DNA of 64,000 bases from Aminomonas paucivorans DSM 12260 (GCF_000165795.1 NZ_CM001022.1:930001-994000); one strand, 5' to 3'; shown: positions 26,525-35,710, counted from the first letter of the stretch. Notes: generated by a model not told the origin, from the letters alone. Numbers and translations are program-made.

Positions 26525-27807
26525 TGCGGGTGGATCGGCAGATCGAGTTCGAAGCGCAGGACGACGCGGAGGCCATCCAAGTCGCTCGGGAGCGCCTGGG
26601 GCGCGAAGCGGTCATCCTCTCCAGCCGTCTCGTCAAGCGGGGAGGGTTTCTGGGCCTGTTCCGCCGCAAGGCCCTCTGGGTGACCGCTGGCCTCCTGGAC
26701 GAGGACCCGGCGGAGATCGCCAAGGAGAACCGGGAACGGCTCTTCGCCTTCCAGCAGCTGTTGGATGTGAAGAGGGCCGTCACGGGGCAGCCTCTGGCCC
26801 AGCCCCCCGCCCGGGAGCCCTTCGGGGGGCGCCCCGTGGCGGTGCTGGAATCCCAGCCCCCTGTCCCCCCCGTCCCGTCCCCCTCCCCCCTGGATCAGGC
26901 CCAGGCCCTTTCGTCCTACGCCTCCGCGTCCCGAGGCTCGGACCCGCAGATCCAGGCTCAGGTGGACGAGATCCGGGACGCCCTTTCCCGGGTGCTCCAG
27001 CGCATGGACCGCCCCGGGGAAGCTCCCGATCGCCTCGCTGCCGCCTCCTCGGACCCGGACTACCAGAAGCTGCTCCGCAGCGAGGTGGACCCGGAGGTGG
27101 CCTCCCGACTCCTGGAGGAATTCCACCGGGAGCCCGGGGAGAACCTGGCGGCCTGGCTCGCGGGACGCATCCCCGTGCTGGCTGCGGACCCCTGGAACGC
27201 CCTGGGGGGCAAGCGGATCATGTTCGTGGGACCCACGGGGGTGGGCAAGACCACCAGCATCGCCAAGATCGCGGCGATCCATTCCCTCTGGGAGGGACGG
27301 AAGGTGGTCCTGGTCACGGCGGATACCTACCGCATCGCGGCGGTGGAACAGCTTCGGACCTACGCGAAGATCCTGGGCATCCCCCTGGAGGTGGCCTTCG
27401 ACCCCCAGGAGCTGGAGGGCATCCTGACCAAGCATCGGAACGCGGACCTGGTGCTCCTGGACACGGCGGGGCGCAGCCATAAGGACGCCAAGCGCATGGA
27501 CGAACTCAAGGGTCTCCACGAGATCTTCTGCCCCGATGCGGTGCATCTGGTCCTGGCGTCGAACCTGAAATACCGGGACATGCTGGACGTCATCGACCGC
27601 ATGGGGGTGGTGCCCCTCAAGTCCATCCTGTTCACCAAAATGGACGAGACCTCCACCTTCGGCCCGCTGCTCAACGTGGTGGAGGACTTCGACCTGCCCC
27701 TCAGCTTCTTCACCGTGGGGCAGAACGTCCCCAACGACATCGAAGTGGCGAGGGGAGACCGCCTGGCGGGACTGGTCGTAGGGGGGGATCGTCTTGGGGA
27801 CTGTTGA
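26521..27807 (+). CDS. flhF: Flagellar biosynthesis GTPase FlhF
   Basis: FlhF is an SRP-type GTPase that places flagella at the correct site. The 428-residue product has a basic N-terminal B domain, a Pro-rich linker (about residues 90-130) and an NG GTPase domain. In that domain are the P-loop GPTGVGKTT from residue 237, DTYRIAAVEQLRTYA, the DTAGR motif and TKMDET. It partners the FlhG ATPase encoded next, whose TTG start lies within its last codons. Confidence 0.94.
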   Translation: MMRVDRQIEFEAQDDAEAIQVARERLGREAVILSSRLVKRGGFLGLFRRKALWVTAGLLDEDPAEIAKENRERLFAFQQLLDVKRAVTGQPLAQPPAREPFGGRPVAVLESQPPVPPVPSPSPLDQAQALSSYASASRGSDPQIQAQVDEIRDALSRVLQRMDRPGEAPDRLAAASSDPDYQKLLRSEVDPEVASRLLEEFHREPGENLAAWLAGRIPVLAADPWNALGGKRIMFVGPTGVGKTTSIAKIAAIHSLWEGRKVVLVTADTYRIAAVEQLRTYAKILGIPLEVAFDPQELEGILTKHRNADLVLLDTAGRSHKDAKRMDELKGLHEIFCPDAVHLVLASNLKYRDMLDVIDRMGVVPLKSILFTKMDETSTFGPLLNVVEDFDLPLSFFTVGQNVPNDIEVARGDRLAGLVVGGDRLGDC

Positions 27808-28729
27808 GCAGACCCCGCAGGCGACCCAGGGGAAAGCCCTGGATCAGGCCGCGTCCCTTCGGGACCTGGTTTCCTCCCGGAAGAAGACCTCCTCCCGCTT
27901 CGAGGGACTGCGCTCCATCGCCGTGGTGAGCGGCAAGGGGGGGGTGGGGAAGACCAACCTTTCCGTCAACCTTGCCCTGGCCATGAGCGAGATGGGGTTT
28001 CGCACCGCCATCCTGGACGCGGACCTGGGGCTGGCCAACGCGGATCTCCTCCTGGGCATCGTCCCCCGGTACCACCTGGGGCACGTGATCCGGGGGGAGC
28101 GGGAGATCGACGAAATCCTCCTGCCCATCGGGGACAAGGTCTCCCTGATCCCCGGGGGCGCGGGGGTGCAGGAACTGGCGGATCTGGACGAGCAGCAGCA
28201 GTCCCACCTCATCGAAAAGCTCTCCGCCCTGGAGGGCAAGGTGGACGTCCTCCTGGTGGATACGGGGGCGGGGATCCACAAGAACGTGCTCTCCTTCGCC
28301 CTGGCGGCGGACCAGACGCTGCTTCTCACCACCACGGAACCCACCGCCATTCGGGACTGCTACGGGGTTCTCAAGTCCCTCACCCTGGTCTCTTCGGGGA
28401 AGCTGGACGTGAGCCTGGTGGTGAACATGGCGGGGAGCGACGAGGAAGCCTTCTCCGTGGCGGACCGGGTGCAGATGGCTGCGGGGCAGTTCCTGAACCT
28501 GGACATCCCCTACGTGGGCTACGTCCTGTGGGATCGATCCGTGGGGGACGCGGTGAAGCTCCGGCGTCCCTTTCTCCAGAACCAGCCCGACTCGGCGGCG
28601 GCGCGGTGCGTCCGGGTGGTGGCGAGAAGGCTCATCCGCAGCGGGTCCGAGCCGGAACAGGCTCCTGGCGGGCGGGGCCTCAAGGCCTTCCTGTTCCGCC
28701 TGAGCAAGCGGCTCCAGCTGAAAGGTTAG
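27794..28729 (+). CDS. flhG: Flagellar number regulator FlhG (MinD-like ATPase)
   Basis: FlhG is a MinD/ParA-type ATPase that controls flagellar number and stimulates FlhF. The 311-residue product has the N-terminal activator motif DQAASLR (residues 17-23). The deviant Walker A is SGKGGVGKT (residues 46-54), and DADLGLANADLLLG follows. A C-terminal amphipathic helix (FLFRLSKRLQL) could bind membrane. It begins with TTG 14 bases inside flhF, after a G-rich ribosome site. Confidence 0.94.
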   Translation: MGTVEQTPQATQGKALDQAASLRDLVSSRKKTSSRFEGLRSIAVVSGKGGVGKTNLSVNLALAMSEMGFRTAILDADLGLANADLLLGIVPRYHLGHVIRGEREIDEILLPIGDKVSLIPGGAGVQELADLDEQQQSHLIEKLSALEGKVDVLLVDTGAGIHKNVLSFALAADQTLLLTTTEPTAIRDCYGVLKSLTLVSSGKLDVSLVVNMAGSDEEAFSVADRVQMAAGQFLNLDIPYVGYVLWDRSVGDAVKLRRPFLQNQPDSAAARCVRVVARRLIRSGSEPEQAPGGRGLKAFLFRLSKRLQLKG

Positions 28730-28736
28730 AACGCCC

Positions 28737-29402
28737 ATGACGCCGGAGAAAGAAGACTCCACCCGCGGAGTCCGGATCGGGGCAAGAGGGGATTTTCGCA
28801 TAGCCGCAGGACTCTACAAGGGCCACTACCCCACCCGGGTGGAGGACATGCGGGAGGACCTGCTGATCCTGGGGCACCCCATGTTCCGGGGAGCCCTTCT
28901 TCCCGTCTACCGGGACATGGAGTTCGAGCTGTTGGTGGAGGAGGAACAGGCGCCTCTTCTGATCAAGATGGTGGCAGTGCGTAGCGACCTCCGGGGAGCG
29001 GTTCCTCTCCTGTGGGGACGGCTTACCGCAAAGCCGGAGAAGGTGCAAAGACGCCGTTTCCTTCGGGTGGGTTGCTTTTTCGAGTTTTCCCTGTTCCCCT
29101 TGGACGTGGAGAGCCGATCTCCCCTGGAGGGAAGGTGGCTCACGGGACAGGCGGTGGACATCAGCCTCGGAGGGCTTCGTTTCCGGCTGGAACACCCCCT
29201 GGCTCTTCGGGAGCAGGACCGGTTCCTTCTGCGGTTGCCCCTGGGCCAGGAGGAGTACCCCGTGTCCGCGCGCTTGATGCGGGTGGGACGCTTCGGGGAA
29301 GCCTGGGATCTGGGTTCGGAGTTCGAGTCCCTGCCTCGCTGCGCGGAGAAGACCCTCATCGATTTCATTCGTGCCCAGGAGCGGAACGTCCGCTCAAACT
29401 AG
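28737..29402 (+). CDS. PilZ-domain protein (YcgR/MotI-like c-di-GMP flagellar brake)
   Basis: The 221-residue product has an N-terminal YcgR-like beta domain and a C-terminal PilZ domain. The c-di-GMP-binding arginines lie in R105-R-R-F-L-R110 and the second motif is DISLGG about 37 residues later. Proteins of this form bind c-di-GMP and slow the motor by acting on the stator. Location between flhG and cheB supports motility control. The orthologous Bacillus gene (ypfA/motI) is elsewhere. No cyclic-di-GMP synthesis or hydrolysis gene is visible in the window. Confidence 0.87.
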   Translation: MTPEKEDSTRGVRIGARGDFRIAAGLYKGHYPTRVEDMREDLLILGHPMFRGALLPVYRDMEFELLVEEEQAPLLIKMVAVRSDLRGAVPLLWGRLTAKPEKVQRRRFLRVGCFFEFSLFPLDVESRSPLEGRWLTGQAVDISLGGLRFRLEHPLALREQDRFLLRLPLGQEEYPVSARLMRVGRFGEAWDLGSEFESLPRCAEKTLIDFIRAQERNVRSN

Positions 29403-29415
29403 GAGACGATCGACG

Positions 29416-30516
29416 ATGCCTACGACGAAAAGGATCAGGGTGCTGGTGGTGGACGATTCCGCTTTCATGAGAAAAGTCATCGGGGACATCCTTGCGGAGG
29501 ATCCCCGATTCGAGGTGGTCGCACGGGTTCGGGACGGGGAAGAGGCGCTCCAGCGCTGCGGAGAGCTGCGTCCCGACGTGGTGACCATGGATGTGGAGAT
29601 GCCCCGGAAGAACGGACTCGAAGCGCTGCGGGAGATCATGCGCCTTTACCCCACTCCCGTGGTGATGGTCTCCAGCCTCACCCGAGAAGGGGCGGATACC
29701 ACCTTCCAGGCCCTTGCGTCGGGGGCGGTGGATTTCGTCACCAAGCCCTCCGGGACCATTTCCCTGGACATGAAAAAGGTGGAGGACGAGCTGCGCCAGA
29801 AGGTCTGGGTCGCCAGCACCGTGGACCTGCGCCACGTCTCTCCCCGGGGGAAGGTCCCTCCTCGCGAGGTCCCCCGGGAGGAGAAGCCCGTATCCCGCCC
29901 CCCCCTCGCCTCTATGCCCCCGACGGTGTCCGAGAGGAGGCCCCATCGGGCAGAGCTTGCCCTGATCGCCTCCTCCACCGGGGGGCCTCGGGCCCTCCAG
30001 GAGGTCATCCCCGCCCTGCCGGGGAATTTCCCCGTCCCCCTCCTGGTGGTGCAGCACATGCCCCAGGGTTTCACCACCTCCTTTGCCCAGAGGCTCAACG
30101 AAATGAGCGCCCTGGAGGTGGTGGAGGGAGCCGACGGGCTCAAACCGCGGAAAGGGATGGCGGTGATCGCCCCAGGAGGCTATCATATGGTGGTGGAGAA
30201 GTGGGGTGGAGAGCTGGTTTGCCGTCTCTCCGACGCTCCTCCTCTCCGCTCCGTGAAGCCTGCGGCGGACATGCTGTTCCTCAGCGTGGCCGACGTGGTG
30301 GGCGGTTCGGCGGTGGCGGCGATCCTTACCGGAATGGGAAGGGACGGCACGGACGGGGCGAAGGCGATTCGGGACAAGGGCGGCATCATCTTGGCGGAAA
30401 GCCCGGAAACCTGCGTGGTGTACGGAATGCCTCGCGCCGCCGTGGAGGCGGGGATCGTCGAGGAGGTCCTTCCTCTCGCTTCCATCCCCGCGGCCCTGCA
30501 TCGCTGGGTTTCCTGA
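29416..30516 (+). CDS. cheB: Chemotaxis protein-glutamate methylesterase/glutaminase CheB
   Basis: CheB removes methyl groups from chemoreceptors and deamidates receptor glutamines. The 366-residue product has an N-terminal receiver domain (D13-D14, phospho-site D59) and a linker. The C-terminal methylesterase carries the catalytic triad motifs ASSTGGP (Ser), VQHMP (His) and GMGRDGT (Asp). ATG 29416 follows AGGAGA; the frame is open further back across the PilZ gene. No cheR methyltransferase is present in this window. Confidence 0.95.
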   Translation: MPTTKRIRVLVVDDSAFMRKVIGDILAEDPRFEVVARVRDGEEALQRCGELRPDVVTMDVEMPRKNGLEALREIMRLYPTPVVMVSSLTREGADTTFQALASGAVDFVTKPSGTISLDMKKVEDELRQKVWVASTVDLRHVSPRGKVPPREVPREEKPVSRPPLASMPPTVSERRPHRAELALIASSTGGPRALQEVIPALPGNFPVPLLVVQHMPQGFTTSFAQRLNEMSALEVVEGADGLKPRKGMAVIAPGGYHMVVEKWGGELVCRLSDAPPLRSVKPAADMLFLSVADVVGGSAVAAILTGMGRDGTDGAKAIRDKGGIILAESPETCVVYGMPRAAVEAGIVEEVLPLASIPAALHRWVS

Positions 30517-30566
30517 GGGAACCGGTCCGTACTTCGAAAAATCCTGAACCTGGAGGCCGATAACCG

Positions 30567-32639
30567 ATGACAAACATGGATATGAGTCAATATCTCGGCG
30601 CTTTCCTGGATGAAGCGACGGACCAGCTCAAGAACCTGAACGAACTCCTCCTCGCGGCGGAGCAGAACCAGCGGGACATGGGGATCATCAACGAGATCTT
30701 CCGGGTGGCCCACACCTTCAAGGGCATGTCCGCCACCATGGGCTTCGACAGGATGGCGGCTTTGACCCACGCCATGGAGGACCTCCTGGGACTCGCCCGA
30801 AGCGGGGAGCACCTCATCAACTCCGACGACGTGGATCTGCTGTTCAAGTGTCTGGACTCCCTGACGGAGATGGTGGACACCATCCGAGGCGGTGGCTCCG
30901 ACAAGACCGTGGAGACCGAAGGTCTCCTGGAAGGCCTCCACCGTCGGGTCCACAAGATCGAAGAACACCCCGACGGGACGGGGGGCACGGAATCGGAGAG
31001 CCTGGAACTCACCCCCCAGGAGCGGGAGTGGGTCCAGGAAGCGAAGGTCCAGGGGATGTCGGTCTTCGAGCTTCACGTCACTCTGGATTCCTATTGCCTG
31101 CTCAAGGCGGCCCGTTCCTACATGGTGGTCACCCGGATGGGGGAACTGGGAGAACTCATCAAGACCCAGCCGGGGGTGGAGGACCTGGAGCGGGAGGCCT
31201 TCAACCAGGAATTCTGGGTCTACGTGGCCACCCACGAGACCCCGGAGAAGCTTCAGACGGTGGCCGCTGGCATCAGCGAGGTGAAGAGCGTGGAGGTCCG
31301 CCCCGTGGCGTTCGACGACCGTGGGGGACTCTCCATCGAGGCCATGACCATCACCCTGGAGTCGGAAGAGGAGGAGGAGGACGTGGCGGAGCGAGAAGCC
31401 CCTGAAGCGGCGGAGGTCAAGTCCGGTCAGCCTGCGGCGGCGGCCGCGTCTGCGGCGGCCCCCTCGGCCCCTGCGGCGGCGGCGAAGAAGAGCAGCCGTA
31501 CGGTCCGCGTGGACATCGGACGTCTGGACAAGCTCATGAACCTGGTGGGCGAGCTGGTGATCGGCCGCGCCCGCATCGAACGCCTGGCCCTGGAGGCGCG
31601 CATCAAGGCCTTCGACGAACCCCTCTCCCAGCTGGGACGCATCTCCGGGGAGATCCAGGAGCTGGTGACGAAGCTCCGCATGGTCCCCGTCTCCATGGTC
31701 TTCGACCGTCTGCCCCGGCTGGTCCGGGATCTCTCCCGACAGATGGGCAAGGAAGTGAAGCTGGAGGTGGAGGGTCGGGAGACGGAGCTGGACCGTACGG
31801 TGATCGACGAGATCGGGGATCCCATGGTGCACCTCCTGCGGAACTCCCTGGACCACGGACTGGAGAGCCCGGAGGTCCGGGAGAAGAACGGCAAGCCCCG
31901 GGAGGGCACCATCACCGTGGCGGCCTACCAGGAGGGCAACGGGGTCATCATTGAGGTGCAGGACGACGGCAAGGGCATCGACACCGCCAAGGTTCGGGCC
32001 AAGGCGGTGGAGCGGGGCATCGTCAGCGCGGAGCAGGCTCAGCTCATGACCGACGAGGAGGCGATCCGCCTCATCCTGCTTCCCGGGTTCAGCACCGTGG
32101 ATGTGGTGACGGACCTTTCCGGCCGCGGGGTGGGGATGGACGCGGTGAAGAACAAGGTGGAGTCCCTGGGGGGGCAGTTCCAGGTCTACTCCAAGGCCGG
32201 CGAGGGCACCCGGGTGCAGGTGCGCCTCCCCTTGACCCTGGCCATCGTGCTGGCCCTGCTCATCCGCGTGGGGGAGGAAACCTACGCCATCTCCCTGGAG
32301 AACGTGGAGGAAACCCTGCTGGTGCAGAAGAAGGAGATCAAGTATGTCCACGGAACCCCCGTCACCACCGTTCGGGGGGAGATCCTCTCCCTGTCCGATC
32401 TGGCGGGCATCCTCTCCACGGAAGTGGACCGGGAAGGGATCGAGGAACACCCCGTGGTGGTGGTGCGGGTGGGACGGGACCGGAGCCGCATCGGGTTCAT
32501 CGTGGACGACTTCGTGGGGCAGCAGGAAATCGTCATCAAGCCCCTGGGCAAGCTGCTTCAGAAGGTCAAGGGCGTCGCGGGGGCTACCATCCTGGGTGAC
32601 GGGAACGTGGCGTTGATCCTCGACGCGGCGTCCCTCTAG
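30567..32639 (+). CDS. cheA: Chemotaxis histidine kinase CheA
   Basis: CheA phosphorylates CheY and CheB in response to receptors. The 690-residue product has the P1 domain with phospho-histidine H49 (FRVAHTFKGMSATMG), a P2 docking domain (about 165-255), an Ala/Pro-rich linker, the P3 dimerisation helices and the P4 ATPase. P4 carries HLLRNSLDHGLE, QDDGKGID and GRGVGMDAV. The P5 CheW-like domain ends the protein. In Bacillus cheW follows cheA; here cheC follows instead, so the coupling protein must be encoded elsewhere. Confidence 0.96.
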   Translation: MTNMDMSQYLGAFLDEATDQLKNLNELLLAAEQNQRDMGIINEIFRVAHTFKGMSATMGFDRMAALTHAMEDLLGLARSGEHLINSDDVDLLFKCLDSLTEMVDTIRGGGSDKTVETEGLLEGLHRRVHKIEEHPDGTGGTESESLELTPQEREWVQEAKVQGMSVFELHVTLDSYCLLKAARSYMVVTRMGELGELIKTQPGVEDLEREAFNQEFWVYVATHETPEKLQTVAAGISEVKSVEVRPVAFDDRGGLSIEAMTITLESEEEEEDVAEREAPEAAEVKSGQPAAAAASAAAPSAPAAAAKKSSRTVRVDIGRLDKLMNLVGELVIGRARIERLALEARIKAFDEPLSQLGRISGEIQELVTKLRMVPVSMVFDRLPRLVRDLSRQMGKEVKLEVEGRETELDRTVIDEIGDPMVHLLRNSLDHGLESPEVREKNGKPREGTITVAAYQEGNGVIIEVQDDGKGIDTAKVRAKAVERGIVSAEQAQLMTDEEAIRLILLPGFSTVDVVTDLSGRGVGMDAVKNKVESLGGQFQVYSKAGEGTRVQVRLPLTLAIVLALLIRVGEETYAISLENVEETLLVQKKEIKYVHGTPVTTVRGEILSLSDLAGILSTEVDREGIEEHPVVVVRVGRDRSRIGFIVDDFVGQQEIVIKPLGKLLQKVKGVAGATILGDGNVALILDAASL

Positions 32640-32684
32640 GGTGGGGTCGTCGATCCCACAAGGAAGAAGGCTGCGGGAAACGTC

Positions 32685-33314
32685 ATGGGACTGAACCTAG
32701 AATCGTTCAGCAGCATCCAGATGGATGCGATCCGCGAGGTGGGAAACATCGGCGCCGGAAACGCCGCCACGGCCCTTTCCAAGCTTCTGGGCAGGGCGGT
32801 GGACATGGATGTTCCCGTGGCGGAACTCATCTCGGTCTACGAAATCGCGGGACACTACGGGTCTCCCGAGGCCCTGGCCTGCGGGGTCCTGATCCGGGCG
32901 GAGGGAGAGTTCTCCTGCAACCTCATCTTCCTCATGGAGGAGGAGGAGTCCGCCGCCCTGGCGGACCTTCTCATCTCCATGGACCTGAGTTCCGTGGACG
33001 ACGAAGTGCGGATCCAGATCCGGGACAGCGCCCTGGCGGAGGTGGGGAACATCATCCTCGGCGCCTTCCTCAACGCCCTCTCCATGATGACCGGCTGGGC
33101 CCTTCCCGTCTCGGTCCCCGCGGTGGCCCACGACATGCTGGGTTCCATCATGGACGTGGTGGCGGCCACCTTCGGCATCCTGGGGGACACGGCTCTTCTG
33201 GTCAAGACCACCCTGCGCATCACCGACGTGGAGGGGGAGTCCAAGGGTACGGTCATCATGGTCCCCGATCCGGGGTCGCTGGAACTGCTGCTCCAACGGC
33301 TGGGGGTGCTGTAA
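32685..33314 (+). CDS. cheC: CheY-P phosphatase CheC
   Basis: CheC hydrolyses CheY-P and binds CheD in the Bacillus-type adaptation system. The 209-residue product has both phosphatase active-site patterns intact: E18-V-G-N21 and E119-V-G-N122, each followed by a helix with Gly/Ala spacing. It lies between cheA and cheD, its known partner. Because FliY in this window lacks both catalytic asparagines, CheC is the only clear CheY-P phosphatase here. Confidence 0.94.
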   Translation: MGLNLESFSSIQMDAIREVGNIGAGNAATALSKLLGRAVDMDVPVAELISVYEIAGHYGSPEALACGVLIRAEGEFSCNLIFLMEEEESAALADLLISMDLSSVDDEVRIQIRDSALAEVGNIILGAFLNALSMMTGWALPVSVPAVAHDMLGSIMDVVAATFGILGDTALLVKTTLRITDVEGESKGTVIMVPDPGSLELLLQRLGVL

Positions 33315-33317
33315 CCC

Positions 33318-33806
33318 ATGTCGGCCGTCACGCACGTGGGCATGGCGGATCTCGTGTCCGTGAGGCATCCCGCGACGCTGGTCACCCTGGGCCTCGGTTC
33401 CTGCATCGGGTTGGTCATCTTCGACCCCAGCACCAAGGTGGCCGCCATGGCCCATATCATGCTCCCCGATAGCCGGGACGCCAAGGAGGTCCCCAAACCG
33501 GGGAAGTTCGCCGACACGGCGGTGCCCCTTCTCCTGGAGCACCTGAAGAACCTGGGGGCGGTGAAGGGGCAGCTGAAGGCCAAGATGGCCGGGGGCGCCC
33601 AGATGTTCAACATCCCCGGAAAGGACAACAGCCTGTTGGCGGTGGGATCCCGCAACGTGGAGGCCACCACGGCGATGTTGGCCAAGCACGGCGTGCCCCT
33701 CGTGGCCTCCGACGTAGGAGGGAACAAGGGACGCAGCGTGGAGTTCAACACGGAGACCTGGAAGCTGCTGGTCAAAACCTTGGGGACGGGCTCTCAGGAA
33801 CTCTGA
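33318..33806 (+). CDS. cheD: Chemoreceptor glutamine deamidase CheD
   Basis: CheD deamidates receptor glutamines and activates CheC. The 162-residue product has the catalytic cysteine in LGLGSCIGLVIFD and the histidine in MAHIMLP, and ends with the conserved GGNKGRSVEFNTETW segment. It begins three bases after cheC. The CheC-CheD pair and CheB give this organism at least two adaptation branches. Confidence 0.94.
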   Translation: MSAVTHVGMADLVSVRHPATLVTLGLGSCIGLVIFDPSTKVAAMAHIMLPDSRDAKEVPKPGKFADTAVPLLLEHLKNLGAVKGQLKAKMAGGAQMFNIPGKDNSLLAVGSRNVEATTAMLAKHGVPLVASDVGGNKGRSVEFNTETWKLLVKTLGTGSQEL

Positions 33807-33826
33807 CGAGCCCTTAGGGGGAAGAG

Positions 33827-34954
33827 ATGGAACAACAGGACACCACACCCAACCTGGATCCCGTCGAACTTCCTGTGGCGTCTCCCTCGGCGGCGGCATC
33901 GCCTCAGCCCCCGGCTCCCGCGCCGGGGCCGCCCCCGAGCCTTACGTCTCTGTTGCCCGACAGTGCCTTTACGGAGTTGTGCACCCTGCTCCGGTGCAGC
34001 CGGGCGGATGTGGAAAGCGCCATACGGGCGTCCCGGGTGGACCCGGAAGAGGCCGTGGCGATCCTTCACGCCGCCGCCCCGACCTACGTGGCCGTCAAGG
34101 GGCGTTTCGAAGCCCGCAAGCGAGGGGATCTCAACGGGGGCTTCTGCATCGTGGCTGACGGCATCTCCGGCCAGGTCCTGGACACCACCTTCTGGGTGGG
34201 CCCCCAGGCCCTGCCGGAGGCGTTTCAGGTCCAGGCCAGCTGGGAATCCGTGCGCTCCACCCTGCGTCAGATCCCGGTGCTCCCGGAGAGGACCATCTGG
34301 CGGCAGCTGGAGCAGCTTTTGGAGCGCCTCCTCCCCCCCACGGCCCTGAACCTCCTCTTCCGGGATCCCGAGGCTCTTCAGGCCAAAACGGCGGCCCTCA
34401 AGGACGGCCTGAGCCACACCTTCCGGGTCGATTTCGTCTGTTCCCTCCAGGTCGAGCGGTTCCATCGGCTTCGGGTAGACCTGTCTCCTATTGCCGCCGC
34501 TCCTCCTCCCGAATCCCCCCCGCCCCAGGTCGTCCCCAAGGGCCCGGAGATCGTGGAGATTCGCGTCACCTGCCGCCCCCACCTGGACCCGGTGAAGGGG
34601 AGGCCCCTCAAGGAGCTCAAGGCGGGAGACCTGGTCCAGGTGGTGGTGGAGGAGACCACGGGGCTGGGGCGTCTCATCGCCCGGGTCCTGGCGCGGACCG
34701 GGCGGGTTCCCTCCTTCCCCGTGGAGAGCACCGAGGCCATGCCCAGCGGGGACGTGGTCGTCCGCCTCTCCATCTCCGAAGGGGTGCACGGAGTCTTCAA
34801 GATGTCCGGGGACGTCCGCATCCGCATCCTCCCCAAGGAACCCCTGCTCCCGCGTCTGTCTCTGTGGAATCCTGACTCCAGTCTGGGCCTGTTCTTTCTT
34901 GTGGTGGCCTCCGGGCTCCTGCTTCTGGCCGTGATCCTGTACCTGGTCCGTTGA
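33827..34954 (+). CDS. Unknown membrane-anchored protein in the chemotaxis operon
   Basis: I do not recognise this 375-residue protein. It has a Pro/Ala-rich N-terminus (about 1-45) and a small helical segment resembling a UBA-like motif (CSRADVESAIRASRVDPEEAVAIL, about 62-85). Two alpha/beta regions follow, linked by a Pro-rich stretch (about 222-240). One C-terminal membrane helix (about 350-373) ends LYLVR. The bulk is therefore likely cytoplasmic and tail-anchored. It lies between cheD and the flagellar sigma factor with short spacing, so a link to motility is inferred. It could be lineage-specific. Confidence 0.7.
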   Translation: MEQQDTTPNLDPVELPVASPSAAASPQPPAPAPGPPPSLTSLLPDSAFTELCTLLRCSRADVESAIRASRVDPEEAVAILHAAAPTYVAVKGRFEARKRGDLNGGFCIVADGISGQVLDTTFWVGPQALPEAFQVQASWESVRSTLRQIPVLPERTIWRQLEQLLERLLPPTALNLLFRDPEALQAKTAALKDGLSHTFRVDFVCSLQVERFHRLRVDLSPIAAAPPPESPPPQVVPKGPEIVEIRVTCRPHLDPVKGRPLKELKAGDLVQVVVEETTGLGRLIARVLARTGRVPSFPVESTEAMPSGDVVVRLSISEGVHGVFKMSGDVRIRILPKEPLLPRLSLWNPDSSLGLFFLVVASGLLLLAVILYLVR

Positions 34955-34966
34955 GGAGGCGTTTTG

Positions 34967-35710
34967 GTGGGTCACGAGGATAACCAGCTCTGGGAAGATT
35001 ATCGCAAGGAGCCCTCTCCGGAACTCAAGGAGAGGTTGGTGCGCCGTTACCTGCCCCTGGTGCGCTATGTGGCGGGGCGCATGGCTGTTTCTCCTCCCCC
35101 GGGGCTCGACTTCGAGGATCTGTTGAGCTTCGGGGCCATGGGGTTGTTGGATGCCATCGAACGGTTTGACCTGGACCGGGGGTTCTGTTTTCAGACCTTC
35201 GCGGTGCCTCGGATCCGGGGAGCCATCCTGGACGAGCTGAGACGCTACGATTGGATTTCCCGAACCGGAAGGGAAAAGCTGCAGAAGCTGGAGCGGACCG
35301 TGGAGCGATTTGCCCGGACTCAGGGCAATCCGGACGACGAAACCCTCATGGATGCCCTGGGAATGAACGAAAAAGCATATAAGGAGCTTCTGGAGATCGC
35401 CAGCCGTTCCTACGTGGTGTCCCTGGACGAGGTCTTGGCCCTGGAGGACGGGGATGTGCAAAGGGAGGGCATCCTGGAGGACGATGCCCCGTCGCCTTTG
35501 GACCGGATGGAGCAGAAGGAAGAGGTGGACCGGGTCCTGGCCGGGCTTTCGGAGCTTCCGGAGCGGGAACGCCTTCTCATATCTCTGTACTACTACGAAG
35601 GGTTGACCCTCAAGGAAATCGGCGGCGTCCTGGGCGTCACGGAATCCCGGGCTTCGCAACTGCACGGACGCGCACTGGCTTTGCTTCGGGCAAGGTTGGC
35701 GTCCCAATAG
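34967..35710 (+). CDS. fliA: Flagellar RNA polymerase sigma factor FliA/SigD (sigma-28)
   Basis: Sigma-28 directs late flagellar and chemotaxis transcription. The 247-residue product has region 2 (VRYVAGRMAVSPPPGLDFEDLLSFGAMGLLDAIERFD), region 3 (RRYDWISRTGREKLQKLE) and region 4 (LPERERLLISLYYYEGLTLKEIGGVLGVTESRASQLH). GTG 34967 is preferred because GAGGAGG ends 7 bases upstream; a TTG at 34964 is too close. No anti-sigma FlgM gene is seen in the window. A sigma-28-like element precedes fliE, suggesting feedback on the operon. Confidence 0.94.
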   Translation: MGHEDNQLWEDYRKEPSPELKERLVRRYLPLVRYVAGRMAVSPPPGLDFEDLLSFGAMGLLDAIERFDLDRGFCFQTFAVPRIRGAILDELRRYDWISRTGREKLQKLERTVERFARTQGNPDDETLMDALGMNEKAYKELLEIASRSYVVSLDEVLALEDGDVQREGILEDDAPSPLDRMEQKEEVDRVLAGLSELPERERLLISLYYYEGLTLKEIGGVLGVTESRASQLHGRALALLRARLASQ

